Part shown: positions 56,097-64,000 of the stretch, in pieces
Layout of the letters: the number at the start of each line of letters is the position of its first letter
How positions within the stretch are numbered: position 1 is the stretch's first letter
Assembly: GCA_963667815.1 (NCBI GenBank)
Contig: OY764021.1
DNA: 64,000 nt
Reading direction: 5' to 3' (one strand)
Origin: Saccharicrinis sp963667815
Lineage (GTDB): Bacteria > Bacteroidota > Bacteroidia > Bacteroidales > Marinilabiliaceae
Made by a program: the position numbers and the translations under genes
The notes under the pieces: model-generated
Database searches by the model: none
What the model was told of the DNA's origin: nothing
What the model saw: the letters and a program-made list of their open reading frames with translations, nothing else

Positions 56097-57626
56097 GTGA
56101 GTGCAGAACTATTTGTTGATGTATCTCCCGACGAGCTTTCAATAGCATTGCTCGAAGACAGAAGGTTAGTTGAGTTAAGACGTGAACGAAGCAATGTTCA
56201 GTTTACAGTGGGTGATATTTATCTCGGAAGAGTTAAAAAAATCATGCCTGGATTAAATGCTGCATTTGTTGACGTTGGTTACGAAAAAGATGCTTTTTTG
56301 CATTACTTAGATCTTGGACCCCAATTTCGTACACTAAAAAAATTCCTCAACATGACTAAAACTGCCAAAAAGGGAGGAGTTGCCTTACACAAAATGAAAT
56401 CTGATCCTGATATCGATAAAAACGGTACCATATCAGAAGTTCTCTCCGTAGGTCAGGAAGTTTTGGTGCAAATAGCTAAAGAACCCATTTCAACAAAAGG
56501 GCCTAGGCTAACTTCCGAATTGTCAATTGCAGGACGTAACTTAGTATTAATGCCTTTTTCAGATAAAGTTTCTGTAAGTCAAAAGATAAAATCTGCTGAA
56601 GAAAGAAACAGACTGAAAAAATTATTACAAAGCATTAAACCCAAAAATTTTGGAGTTATTGTTCGAACTGTAGCCGAAGGCAAAAGGGTTGCTGAACTAG
56701 ATAAAGAACTTAAAACACTTTGTCGACGTTGGGATGATTCAACAGCTAAGCTGTTCAACCTTAAACCTAGAGCATTGGTTATTGGTGAGATTGGACGTAC
56801 CTCAGCCATTCTCAGGGACATTATGAGTCCCTCTTTTAATAGTATTTATATTTCTGATAAAGAAATGTGTAAAGAGGTAAAAGAGTACGTGGGTTTAATT
56901 TCACCCGATCGAGAAAAAATTGTAAAAGAATTTAAAGGAGACGTTCCTTTATTTGATCAATTTGGTATTGAAAAACAAATTAAATCGCTTTTTGGAAAGA
57001 CCGTATCATTCAAAAGCGGTGCATATCTTATTATTGAACACACTGAAGCACTCCATGTAATTGATGTGAACAGTGGCAACAGAGCTAAAACTGCAGCAAA
57101 TCAGGAAAACAATGCCTTAGAGGTGAACCTTGCAGCTGCAGATGAAATTGCTCGCCAATTGCGACTTAGAGACATGGGCGGTATCATCGTTGTTGATTTT
57201 ATTGATATGCAGAAAGCTGAACACCGACAAAAGGTGCACGAACGAATGAAGGAAGCTATGAACTCGGATAGAACCAAACATAACATTCTTCCTCTTAGTA
57301 AATTCGGATTGATGCAAATTACCCGTCAGCGTGTTCGACCAGAATTAGCCATTGAGACCAATGAAACGTGCCCAACTTGTTTTGGTACTGGCAAAATTGC
57401 ACCAGCCATCCTGCTGGAAGAGAAATTGGAAGACAGCATTAGAAAAGCTGTTGAAGGACAAAAGAAAAGAAAATTGACCCTGAAGGTTCACCCATATTTG
57501 GGAGCATATTTGAAAAAAGGTTTTCCATCTATATTTTTAAAATGGAAACTAAAATATTCATTTGGGCTAAAATTGATACCTTCTGCCTCTTTAAGCTTTT
57601 TGGAGTTCAAGATCTTAGATAAATAA
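56097..57626 (+). CDS. rng: Ribonuclease G/E
   Basis: A 509-residue endoribonuclease. The S1 domain (about 35-120) starts GDIYLGRVKKIMPGLNAAFVDVGYEKDAFLHYLDLGP (in short parts: GDIYLGRVKKIMPGLN and AAFVDVGYEKDAFLHY). The DNase I-like catalytic core has HVIDVNSGN and GGIIVVDFIDM with its magnesium aspartates; the zinc link is CPTCFGTG. It lacks the long C-terminal scaffold of RNase E, as RNase G does. It processes rRNA and mRNA. The start is GTG, giving MSAELFVDVS. A perfect inverted repeat sits in its leader and a strong terminator follows. Confidence 0.93.
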   Translation: MSAELFVDVSPDELSIALLEDRRLVELRRERSNVQFTVGDIYLGRVKKIMPGLNAAFVDVGYEKDAFLHYLDLGPQFRTLKKFLNMTKTAKKGGVALHKMKSDPDIDKNGTISEVLSVGQEVLVQIAKEPISTKGPRLTSELSIAGRNLVLMPFSDKVSVSQKIKSAEERNRLKKLLQSIKPKNFGVIVRTVAEGKRVAELDKELKTLCRRWDDSTAKLFNLKPRALVIGEIGRTSAILRDIMSPSFNSIYISDKEMCKEVKEYVGLISPDREKIVKEFKGDVPLFDQFGIEKQIKSLFGKTVSFKSGAYLIIEHTEALHVIDVNSGNRAKTAANQENNALEVNLAAADEIARQLRLRDMGGIIVVDFIDMQKAEHRQKVHERMKEAMNSDRTKHNILPLSKFGLMQITRQRVRPELAIETNETCPTCFGTGKIAPAILLEEKLEDSIRKAVEGQKKRKLTLKVHPYLGAYLKKGFPSIFLKWKLKYSFGLKLIPSASLSFLEFKILDK

Positions 57627-57661
57627 AAAAAGGGTTGTTCTTACGAACAACCCTTTTTTTA
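57624..57661. terminator. Bidirectional terminator between rng and the DUF4924 gene
   Basis: A perfect 10-bp stem (57631-57640 with 57645-57654), TTAC loop, T7 on the plus strand and A7 before the stem, hence T7 on the minus strand. Confidence 0.9.
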
Positions 57662-57680
57662 TTACTATTAAAATATATTT

Positions 57681-58247
57681 TTAATTAAGAGACACATCTC
57701 CCAAATCTTTAGTTTGTTCGTCCTCTTGTTCTTCATGAAATTTACCTCCTAAAAAGGCTAAAAAATTACTGAAAGCCTTGATGGCCTCCTGAGTACCTTG
57801 CGATACTTCTTTGCCTTGTAATCTCAATAGAAACTGACTATAAATACCAGTAAGACATAATTCAATCTCATTATTTAAAGTCTTCCCTGTCTTCTCATCA
57901 AATTCTTTAATAAAAGGCATAGTGGCATTATAAATATGACGATATGCTATTTCTGTTGATTCATTAAGCAATTGTATATGTAATCTATTTAAGTCATTAA
58001 CCAGGTTCAAAATCACTTGTAAATGGCCTTTTTCCTGGATTTGCTCCAGTTTCATCATCTCAATAAGGTTATCATACCAATCAATTGTTTCCTGCAGCAA
58101 ATCACCCGACATATTATATTGAGGAATAATACCGGTTTTAATAGCTTCAATATCGAACTTATAAGCTCTTATTAAATCCTCAATTTGCCACATGTATAAT
58201 ATGTATTCAACAATATTACTCTGTCTCTTTTCTCTTGCTACAATCAT
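57681..58247 (-). CDS. DUF4924 family protein
   Basis: A 188-residue, mostly helical cytoplasmic protein. The N-terminal AREKRQSNIVEYILYMWQIE and the following DLIRAYKFDIEAI are, as I recall it, the diagnostic start of the Bacteroidota-specific DUF4924 family. Function unknown. It lies 48 bases after the S4 gene on the same strand and ends at a terminator. The last ten residues are acidic. Confidence 0.8.
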   Translation of the reverse strand: MIVAREKRQSNIVEYILYMWQIEDLIRAYKFDIEAIKTGIIPQYNMSGDLLQETIDWYDNLIEMMKLEQIQEKGHLQVILNLVNDLNRLHIQLLNESTEIAYRHIYNATMPFIKEFDEKTGKTLNNEIELCLTGIYSQFLLRLQGKEVSQGTQEAIKAFSNFLAFLGGKFHEEQEDEQTKDLGDVSLN

Positions 58248-58295
58248 TCTGTCTTTGTTATCTATTAAATTATGCTTTACTACATACTGTATAGA

Positions 58296-58688
58296 CTAGA
58301 AGTCCCAGTCATCAACTTCATCTAATTTATCAAGCTCTCTACGCTCTTTTTTAGTAGGTCTACCTAATCCCTTTCGCCTACCCATTGCATTAGCCATACG
58401 GGTTAGTTCCATTAATTCTATCTGATCTTCCGTGGTAACTTCTTTCATAAAGTCAGGTACTAATTTTGCACCCATTCGTTTACCACTTATTGCCAACACT
58501 TTAAATGAACGTGTAATTGGAGGAAACTTTACATCAATAGTCATACCTACTTTTACAACTCTGGAGTTTTTTACCTGTTGACCCCCTATCATAACACGAC
58601 CTTTTTTTATTGCTTCAGCAGCAATACTCCGGGTTTTAAAAACTCTAATTGCCCATAAATACTTATCTATTCGAACACCTTCTTCCAT
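58296..58688 (-). CDS. S4-domain RNA-binding protein (Hsp15-like)
   Basis: A 130-residue protein with an N-terminal S4 domain: VRIDKYLWAIRVFKTRSIAAEAI (in two parts: VRIDKYLWAIRVF and KTRSIAAEAI), then RVMIGGQQVKNSRVVKVGMTI. The C-terminus is basic with GRRKGLGRPTKKERRELDKL. Hsp15 recycles stalled 50S subunits carrying nascent chains; the identification of this protein as an Hsp15 orthologue is by similarity of layout. It is 5 bases after pth on the same strand, which suits a shared role in ribosome rescue. Confidence 0.86.
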   Translation of the reverse strand: MEEGVRIDKYLWAIRVFKTRSIAAEAIKKGRVMIGGQQVKNSRVVKVGMTIDVKFPPITRSFKVLAISGKRMGAKLVPDFMKEVTTEDQIELMELTRMANAMGRRKGLGRPTKKERRELDKLDEVDDWDF

Positions 58689-58693
58689 AGAGC

Positions 58694-59308
58694 TTATTTT
58701 TTATTGTATTGATTCATAGTTCTGGATGCTCCAATCGTAACAAAACCTTTAATCATTTTAATGGCATGATCCAATAACAAAGGCAATTCAGCAAATTCAT
58801 CATCCGACCATTTACCCAATACATAATCAATTTGCTTTCCTCTGGAGTAGTTATCGCCTATACCAAACCTGATTCTGCTGTAATTATTATGACCAAAAAT
58901 TTCCTGAATATTCTTTAATCCATTATGTCCTGCATCACTTCCCTTCTGACGCATACGAATTGATCCAAAAGGCAATGCTAAATCATCTACGATAACCAAT
59001 AGATTTTCAGGTAAAATTTTCTCCTGCTGCATCCAATATCTAATTGCTTTTCCACTTAGGTTCATATAAGTACTCGGCTTTAATAAAACTAAGTTTTTTC
59101 CTTTAAACTTATAATTAGCAACAGCTCCATACCTAAGGTTTTCAAATTTTAAATCTTCTTGTTTCGCAAGTTCATCTAAAACATTAAAACCTATATTATG
59201 TCTTGTATCTACATACTCACTTCCTATGTTACCTAATCCCACAACTAAATATTTCATTTCGCTCGGTATGTTTTTCTTTTTATTCTTAAATAAAAAACTA
59301 AAAATCAT
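58694..59308 (-). CDS. pth: Peptidyl-tRNA hydrolase
   Basis: A 204-residue enzyme that releases peptides from tRNA dropped off the ribosome. VGLGNIGSEYVDTRHNIGF contains the catalytic histidine; LLKPSTYMNLSG, VDDLALPFG and GSDAGHNGLKNI are canonical. Two ATGs compete: 59308 gives a 17-residue basic leader, and 59257 (MKYLVVGLGN) matches classical Pth. Some Bacteroidota Pth proteins carry such a leader, so I keep the longer form with low certainty on the start. Confidence 0.93.
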   Translation of the reverse strand: MIFSFLFKNKKKNIPSEMKYLVVGLGNIGSEYVDTRHNIGFNVLDELAKQEDLKFENLRYGAVANYKFKGKNLVLLKPSTYMNLSGKAIRYWMQQEKILPENLLVIVDDLALPFGSIRMRQKGSDAGHNGLKNIQEIFGHNNYSRIRFGIGDNYSRGKQIDYVLGKWSDDEFAELPLLLDHAIKMIKGFVTIGASRTMNQYNKK

Positions 59309-59341
59309 TGTTTCCGCATTAATGGATTACGGATAAAATAC

Positions 59342-59370
59342 AAAAGCCTCCATATTAAAAATATGGAGGC
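59342..59370 (-). terminator. Terminator after rplY
   Basis: A perfect 10-bp stem GCCTCCATAT/ATATGGAGGC (59346-59355 with 59361-59370), TAAAA loop, short T4 on the minus strand. Confidence 0.65.
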
Positions 59371-59393
59371 CCCAATATGTAATATAATTACAA

Positions 59394-59966
59394 TTAGCTT
59401 TGTTGCTGTGCTGCTGCACGAGCTGCTCTTGTAAGCTTAACTGCAGCAACAGTAGAGTTCTTAGCATTTAATAATTCTAAGTTATCAAAAGCTAAAGCAC
59501 CAACCTGTACTGAGTCACCTAATTTAAGTGCATCAATATTTACTTTTAATGTATCTGGTAAATTAGCTGGTAAACCTTTAACACGTAATTTACGTTGTTC
59601 AAGAGTTAATCTACCCCCTGCTTTAACACCCTCAGCAAAACCTTCAAGTTTAACTGGGATTTCGATTACAACAGGTTTGTCTTCAAAGATTTGTAAGAAA
59701 TCAATGTGAAGAATTCTATCACTCACTGGGTGAAATTGAATATCTTGTAAAATAGCTTCTACTTCAACTCCATCAACACTTAACTTAACAATGTATACAT
59801 TTGGTGTGTATACTAAACCTTTAAGTTGTTTTTCTTCAATAGCAAAATGAATTACTTCATTTCCACCATAAAGTACACCAGGTACTTTTTCTTCTTTACG
59901 AAGTTCTTTGGTAGCTTTTTTACCAATAACTTCTCTCTTTGAACCTTTTAATTCAATTTTTTGCAT
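59394..59966 (-). CDS. rplY: 50S ribosomal protein bL25 (Ctc form)
   Basis: A 190-residue, two-domain bL25 of the general stress protein Ctc type. The N-terminal 5S-rRNA-binding domain starts ELKGSKREVIGKKATKELRKEEKVPGVLYGG (in parts: SKREVIGKKATKELRKEE and KVPGVLYGG) and continues through HFAIEEKQLKGLV. The C-terminal TL5/CTC domain (about 100-190) has PVKLEGFAEGVKAGGRLTLE. It heads pth and the following genes, although a terminator separates it. A strong -7 box lies 86 bases upstream. Confidence 0.94.
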   Translation of the reverse strand: MQKIELKGSKREVIGKKATKELRKEEKVPGVLYGGNEVIHFAIEEKQLKGLVYTPNVYIVKLSVDGVEVEAILQDIQFHPVSDRILHIDFLQIFEDKPVVIEIPVKLEGFAEGVKAGGRLTLEQRKLRVKGLPANLPDTLKVNIDALKLGDSVQVGALAFDNLELLNAKNSTVAAVKLTRAARAAAQQQS

Positions 59967-60051
59967 TTTCTTAATTTTATGTGCTACTCAAAATAAATCA
60001 TTAGTAATGAAACATTTACTTCCCATCACACGATTTGCCCTTAGGCGGCTG

Positions 60052-60059
60052 CAAAGATA
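60052..60059 (-). promoter_or_regulatory. -7 box (TATCTTTG, minus strand) for rplY
   Basis: An exact match followed by CA, about 86 bases upstream of the rplY ATG. Confidence 0.6.
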
Positions 60060-60065
60060 ATCAAA

Positions 60066-61004
60066 TTATATTAAAAATTGATTACTAATTGACTTATAAT
60101 AATAAACTTTTTCTATCGTATCTGCCAATAACTCAGCAATTGAAAGAACTTTGATCTTTTTAGATTCCTTCTTTAATGGAATAGAATCAGTAACAAATAA
60201 TTCTTCTATAGATGAGTTTTCAATATTTTCATATGCAGAACCTGAAAGAACAGGGTGTGTAGCAATTGCTCTTACACTTCTGGCTCCTTCAGCTTTCATC
60301 ATATCGGCAGCTTTAGTTAAGGTTCCTGCTGTGTCAATCATATCATCTACAATAATCACATTTTTATCCTTAACATCACCAATAATTCTCATTTCACTTA
60401 CCACATTAGCTTTTGCCCTTGATTTATGACAAATTACCATTGGTGTTCCAAGAAATTTTGAATAAGTACTGGCTCTTTTACTACCTCCAACATCTGGTGA
60501 AGCAATAACCAAATTATCAAGATTCATACTCTTGATATGCGGTAAGAAAATAGAAGACGCATACAGATGATCAACAGGAAGATCGAAAAATCCCTGAATT
60601 TGATCTGCGTGAAGATCCATAGTGATTAACCTGTCTATCCCTGCAGCAGTAAGCATATCAGCAGCTAATTTAGCTCCAATAGATACACGTGGTTGGTCTT
60701 TTCTATCCTGACGAGCAAGACCAAAATACGGTATCACGGCAACAATTTTATATGCCGAAGCCCTTTTGGCTGCATCAATCATCATTAATAACTCCAACAA
60801 ATTATCTGCTGGTGGAAATGTTGATTGAATCAGGAAAACATGAGACCCCCTAATTGTCTCTTGAAAACCTACGGCAAACTCGCCGTCACTAAAGTTCAAC
60901 TTTTTAATATTTCCCAAATCCCTACCGGAATAATGACTTATTTTCTCGGTTAAGTAACGGGTAGAAGTTCCCGAAAAAATTTTAATGGGTGCTTTTGGTG
61001 GCAT
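60066..61004 (-). CDS. prs: Ribose-phosphate pyrophosphokinase (PRPP synthase)
   Basis: A 312-residue class I enzyme that makes PRPP from ribose-5-phosphate and ATP. FSGTSTRYLTEKIS and FSDGEFAVGFQETIRG are N-terminal family segments; IPYFGLARQDRKD is the flexible loop; ITMDLHADQIQGFF is the signature; and VIIVDDMIDTAGTL the PRPP loop. It feeds upp, the purine and pyrimidine pathways and histidine synthesis. It has its own -7 box at 61046-61053. Confidence 0.96.
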   Translation of the reverse strand: MPPKAPIKIFSGTSTRYLTEKISHYSGRDLGNIKKLNFSDGEFAVGFQETIRGSHVFLIQSTFPPADNLLELLMMIDAAKRASAYKIVAVIPYFGLARQDRKDQPRVSIGAKLAADMLTAAGIDRLITMDLHADQIQGFFDLPVDHLYASSIFLPHIKSMNLDNLVIASPDVGGSKRASTYSKFLGTPMVICHKSRAKANVVSEMRIIGDVKDKNVIIVDDMIDTAGTLTKAADMMKAEGARSVRAIATHPVLSGSAYENIENSSIEELFVTDSIPLKKESKKIKVLSIAELLADTIEKVYYYKSISNQFLI

Positions 61005-61045
61005 CGCAAATTGTTGTTTTTCTATTAATTATTTTTAAGACGCTG

Positions 61046-61053
61046 CAAAGATA
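61046..61053 (-). promoter_or_regulatory. -7 box (TATCTTTG, minus strand) for prs
   Basis: An exact match followed by CA, about 42 bases upstream of the prs ATG. Confidence 0.6.
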
Positions 61054-61140
61054 TAAAAATCATTATTGTTATAACTGCCACAACGCTCTATTTAAAATGG
61101 TTCCTTATTGTTACAAATTAATCTAATGAGTAATTTACAC

Positions 61141-61737
61141 TTACCAACTTTTATTTACTTCATCAATAAAAGACAAAATCTCATCCTGCCCCTCTTTTTT
61201 TACTGCTGATGAAACAAAATATTCAGGTAATTCATCCCAATCCTCTAAAAGAGCATTTTTGTAATCAGTGGTATATTTTTCAATTTCCTCAGGCTTAAGT
61301 TTATCCGACTTAGTAAATACAATGACAAAAGGGATACCCCAATTACCCATTTGATACAAAAACTCTAAATCTACCTTTTGTGGTTTATGCCTGATATCAA
61401 TCAAAATAAACAAGCACATCAGGTTAGATCGATGCCTTAAATACCCATCAATAATTAGTTTAAATTGTTTTCTTTCGGTTTTAGATACTTTTGCATAACC
61501 ATATCCTGGTAAGTCTACCAAATACCAATCATTATTAATAACAAAATGATTTATTAACTGAGTTTTCCCTGGTGTTGATGATGTTTTGGCCAGAGAGTTT
61601 CTATTACACAGCATATTAATCAAAGAAGATTTTCCAACATTTGATCTTCCAATAAATGCGTATTCTGGTTTATCAGGCTTAGGACATTGAGCAGGTTTTG
61701 CACTTGAAGTAAGAAATTCTGCTTGTTTAATTTCCAT
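61141..61737 (-). CDS. engB: Ribosome biogenesis GTPase EngB (YihA/YsxC)
   Basis: A 198-residue GTPase for 50S assembly. G1 is FIGRSNVGKSSLIN (about 29-42), G2 around NRNSLAKTSSTPGKTQ, G3 DLPGYGYAKV, and G4 TKSDK in VFTKSDKLKPEE. The start at 61737 (MEIKQAEF) matches the family and lies 13 bases after a -7 box that covers 61750-61757; an ATG at 61752 would overlap that box. It is divergent from manA. Confidence 0.95.
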   Translation of the reverse strand: MEIKQAEFLTSSAKPAQCPKPDKPEYAFIGRSNVGKSSLINMLCNRNSLAKTSSTPGKTQLINHFVINNDWYLVDLPGYGYAKVSKTERKQFKLIIDGYLRHRSNLMCLFILIDIRHKPQKVDLEFLYQMGNWGIPFVIVFTKSDKLKPEEIEKYTTDYKNALLEDWDELPEYFVSSAVKKEGQDEILSFIDEVNKSW

Positions 61738-61749
61738 CAGTTTTTTGTG

Positions 61750-61757
61750 CAAAGTTA
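61750..61757 (-). promoter_or_regulatory. -7 box (TAACTTTG, minus strand) for engB
   Basis: An exact match followed by CA, 12 bases upstream of the ATG at 61737. It rules out the ATG at 61752 as a start if the box is used. Confidence 0.55.
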
Positions 61758-61856
61758 CATTTTGTTATAATAAAATCAGCATTTAATACAGTCAATATAT
61801 GCCCTGAAATATTGATTTTGTACCTTTATCCACTTAAATGATAAAATCTGGCAATT

Positions 61857-62843
61857 ATGAATACTTTATTATACCCATTAAAGTTTAGTCCCGTATTAAA
61901 AAGTACAATCTGGGGCGGAAACAAACTTAAAACAGTTCTTAATAAAGAAAGTAAAGAGGACAAGATTGGAGAATCCTGGGAAATCTCAGGTGTACAAGGA
62001 GATATATCTCTTGTTTCAAACGGATTTCTGAAGGGAAATTCGCTGGAAGAAATTATAGAAATTTATATGGGTGAAATAGTTGGCGACCCTGTTTTTAACA
62101 GATTCGATAAAGAATTTCCATTACTATTTAAATTTATTGATGCCACACAGGATCTTTCTATACAAGTTCATCCAAACGATGATATTGCAAAAGAACGCCA
62201 TAATGCTTATGGAAAAACTGAAATGTGGTATGTTATTGATGCAGAACCAAACAGCCAGTTAATCTCCGGATTTAACAAACCATCAAGTAAGGAGGAATAT
62301 CTGGAAGCATTTAAAAAGAATGAGATTATTTCATTACTTAAAGCTCATCAAGTTAAAAATGAAGATGCATTTTTTATTCCTGCCGGTGAAATACATGCCA
62401 TAGGAGCTGGCATTCTACTTGCTGAGATTCAGCAAACATCTGACGTTACTTATCGAATTTATGATTACAACAGAAAGGATGCTTCTGGTAACGAAAGGGA
62501 ATTACATACAGATTTAGCATTGGACGTAATTGATTACAAAAGTACCAACGAAAAAATTAGCTATAACAAGAATGACCTGAATGAAACAGTCAATATTGCG
62601 GCTTGCAAATACTTTGTTACTAATTTTTTAAATCTGACTGAAACATTAGTACGAGATGTATATCTGCTTAACTCATTTGTTGTGTATATGTGTACAGAAG
62701 GTTCAGCAACTATAAATTGCGAAAACAGCACTCAAGAATCCATTAAAAAAGGTGAAACAATACTTGTGCCTGCAAGTATTCAAACTATTGAAATTATACC
62801 CGATAACAACTGCAAATTATTGGAAGTATATATAAAGCTATAG
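61857..62843 (+). CDS. manA: Mannose-6-phosphate isomerase, class I (zinc cupin)
   Basis: A 328-residue enzyme interconverting fructose-6-phosphate and mannose-6-phosphate, the entry to GDP-mannose. FSPVLKSTIWGGNKL opens the protein; LSIQVHPNDDIAKERH carries the Gln and His zinc ligands, KTEMWYV the glutamate, and FIPAGEIHAIGAGILLAEIQQTSD the last histidine. The C-terminal cupin (from about 240) ends with GETILVPASIQT. The length is typical of the short Bacillus-like form. It probably supplies sugar for surface polysaccharides such as those encoded at the window start. Confidence 0.93.
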   Translation: MNTLLYPLKFSPVLKSTIWGGNKLKTVLNKESKEDKIGESWEISGVQGDISLVSNGFLKGNSLEEIIEIYMGEIVGDPVFNRFDKEFPLLFKFIDATQDLSIQVHPNDDIAKERHNAYGKTEMWYVIDAEPNSQLISGFNKPSSKEEYLEAFKKNEIISLLKAHQVKNEDAFFIPAGEIHAIGAGILLAEIQQTSDVTYRIYDYNRKDASGNERELHTDLALDVIDYKSTNEKISYNKNDLNETVNIAACKYFVTNFLNLTETLVRDVYLLNSFVVYMCTEGSATINCENSTQESIKKGETILVPASIQTIEIIPDNNCKLLEVYIKL

Positions 62844-62856
62844 CATACAACCAGAA

Positions 62857-62895
62857 ATGGATTATCATTATTTACTTTAAGTAATGATAATCCAT
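62857..62895. terminator. Stem-loop between manA and murI
   Basis: A perfect 14-bp stem (62857-62870 with 62882-62895) with an 11-base loop in the 59-base convergent gap. Flanking T-runs are weak, so it may be a poor bidirectional terminator. Confidence 0.5.
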
Positions 62896-62902
62896 TGTGA
62901 TT

Positions 62903-63730
62903 TTAAAGATGTAAGTTTTTTACATTTATCTCTTCCTTTAGAAAATAACCAGCCGTTTGCTCAAACTTCTCAATGTTTTCTGTTGTATAAAACTGTACAG
63001 TTCCTTCTTTACTACATCTCATATCCATTTCAGGATGGCGTTTTAAATAATCTTTTAAGCTTGAGGCTACAATATCTCCTTGAGATATAACACTAACATG
63101 CTTTGGTAGATATTGCTCGATTTTAGCTTGCAAAAGTGGGTAATGAGTGCATCCTAATATTACTGTATCAATATCCTTATTCTGATTCATTAATTGATGC
63201 ACATTTTTTTTAATAAAATAATCTGCACCTTCATTCTCTCCTTCTCCATTTTCAACAAGCGGAACCCACATAGGACAAGCTTCCTGAAAAACTTCCAAGG
63301 CGTCACTTTGCTTTTTAAGTTCTATTGGATATGATAACGACTGTACAGTACCAACAGTTCCTAAAACACCTACTTTATTTGTTTTTGTATAATTAACAAC
63401 AGCCTCTACACTTGGCCTGATTACTCCTAAAACACGCTTATCCGGATCAATTTGAGGTAAATCCATTTGTTGTATATTGCGTAGAGCTTTTGCTGAAGCA
63501 GTATTACACGCCAAAATAATTAAATGACATCCCATTGAAAACAATTGCTTTACTGCCTGCAATGTATATTCGTAAACAATATCAAATGATCTGGTTCCGT
63601 AAGGAGTTCTGGCATTATCGCCCAGATATAAAAAATCATACTCAGGCATTTGTTTTCTTAGTTTATCCAGTACTGTTAAACCACCATATCCTGAATCAAA
63701 AACTGCTATAGGTCCAATATTATCACTCAT
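62903..63730 (-). CDS. murI: Glutamate racemase
   Basis: A 275-residue enzyme that supplies D-glutamate for peptidoglycan. VFDSGYGGLTVL (9-20) is the N-terminal motif with the catalytic aspartate region, and the two catalytic cysteines are in LACNTASAKAL and LGCTHYPLLQ. VGVLGTVGTVQS is also typical. It converges on manA with a strong stem-loop between and is 64 bases downstream of the OmpH-like gene. Confidence 0.95.
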   Translation of the reverse strand: MSDNIGPIAVFDSGYGGLTVLDKLRKQMPEYDFLYLGDNARTPYGTRSFDIVYEYTLQAVKQLFSMGCHLIILACNTASAKALRNIQQMDLPQIDPDKRVLGVIRPSVEAVVNYTKTNKVGVLGTVGTVQSLSYPIELKKQSDALEVFQEACPMWVPLVENGEGENEGADYFIKKNVHQLMNQNKDIDTVILGCTHYPLLQAKIEQYLPKHVSVISQGDIVASSLKDYLKRHPEMDMRCSKEGTVQFYTTENIEKFEQTAGYFLKEEINVKNLHL

Positions 63731-63734
63731 AATA

Positions 63735-63767
63735 AAACAAAAAAGGATGACTAAAAATAGTCATCCT
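63735..63767 (-). terminator. Terminator after the OmpH-like gene
   Basis: A perfect 10-bp stem AGGATGACTA/TAGTCATCCT (63744-63753 with 63758-63767), A4 loop, and a T5 run with more T-rich sequence on the minus strand. Confidence 0.82.
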
Positions 63768-63794
63768 CAAATATAATAAGTTTGTTAATATCTA

Positions 63795-64000
63795 TTAAAG
63801 TGTAGCTAATTTTGCTTTAACTAATTCTTCAACATCTACACTTTTTTCTGAGTGATAAACAACCACTCTTGAGCTTACATCAAAAATATAGATAAATCCA
63901 TTTTCTGCACCTACTTCATCAATTGCTTTTTGCACTGACTCAATAATTGGTTGTAAAAGTGTTTGTTCCTTTTTTTGTAAATCCTGAGAAGCCATCGCTT
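63795..64000 (-). CDS. OmpH/Skp-family periplasmic chaperone, C-terminal part
   Basis: The frame runs off the end of the window at base 64000, so only the last ~68 residues are seen. QDLQKKEQTLLQPIIESVQK is the end of the long Skp coiled-coil arm, followed by AIDEVGAENGFIYIFDVSS and the closing VVVYHSEKSVDVEELVKAKL, which form the trimerisation body. Skp-like proteins hold unfolded outer-membrane proteins in the periplasm. An ATG at 63995 is internal; the true start lies outside. It is followed by a terminator. Confidence 0.85.
   Translation of the reverse strand, partial: AMASQDLQKKEQTLLQPIIESVQKAIDEVGAENGFIYIFDVSSRVVVYHSEKSVDVEELVKAKLATL

Noticed and set aside
1..64000. Defence system, prophage or integrated plasmid
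   Set aside because: No nuclease, toxin-antitoxin, restriction, integrase, transposase or phage structural gene could be recognised in any frame.

Overview
The window is low-GC bacterial chromosome (about one third G+C by eye) from a free-living, probably marine member of the Bacteroidota, most likely near Bacteroidales/Marinilabiliales. The evidence is the gliding genes gldE and gldD, two proteins with type IX secretion (T9SS) sorting tails, a Bacteroidota-type HU - 30-residue ribosomal microprotein - RNase G block, and about twenty copies of the Bacteroidota -7 promoter box TAnnTTTG in front of genes. No rRNA, insertion sequence, prophage or CRISPR array was seen.

Layout. 1-7340 is the edge of a surface polysaccharide locus: a partial Wzx-type flippase, a GT-B glycosyltransferase, an ATP-grasp ligase, a membrane glycosyltransferase broken by two frameshifts at simple-sequence tracts, a FemAB/GNAT acyltransferase, two tandem dTDP-sugar 3,4-ketoisomerases and a divergent PLP sugar aminotransferase. 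The last four look like a route to an acylated 3-amino-3,6-dideoxyhexose. 7356-12315 is housekeeping (upp, folK, sppA, lpxK, purine nucleoside phosphorylase). 12589-20634 has an M3 peptidase lipoprotein, a lamin-tail-domain secreted protein, asd, hflX and tonB. 20921-29954 has tRNA-Ala, a flavin oxidoreductase with an AraC regulator, three tandem tRNA-Asn genes, an adenosine-kinase-like protein, an AEC transporter, lysC-lysA, tcdA and a TatD nuclease. 29955-30652 has no conserved gene but ends in a strong orphan terminator and may encode a small RNA and/or a 49-residue membrane protein.

30653-41385 holds a sigma-54 activator convergent with a hybrid kinase, then mutT, acylphosphatase, a DUF748 protein, a Crp-like regulator, a T9SS cargo protein and a FadL-type porin. 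41430-44450 is repeat-rich: REP-like hairpins on both sides of a tRNA-dihydrouridine synthase, a 21-bp-period T-tract array upstream of ywbE, and an orphan secreted protein flanked by 57-bp direct repeats. 44452-50423 contains a T9SS type-B protein, an EF-G paralogue with a degenerate G domain, a DUF190 protein and an alkaline-phosphatase-fold protein that seems to have lost its catalytic residues. 50461-55420 is the mutY-ssb-gldE-gldD-phosphopantetheinyl transferase-GGGP synthase-like block. 55543-64000 carries HU, the ribosomal microprotein, rng, DUF4924, an S4 protein, pth, rplY, prs, engB, manA, murI and the end of an OmpH/Skp chaperone gene.

The strongest leads are the 21-bp phased T-tract array (43260-43453), the slippage-type double frameshift in the glycosyltransferase (2793-4308), the orphan transcription unit (30183-30525), the compensated hairpin repeats around dus (41481-42832), and two apparently catalysis-deficient paralogues: the EF-G-like factor and the phosphatase-fold protein.
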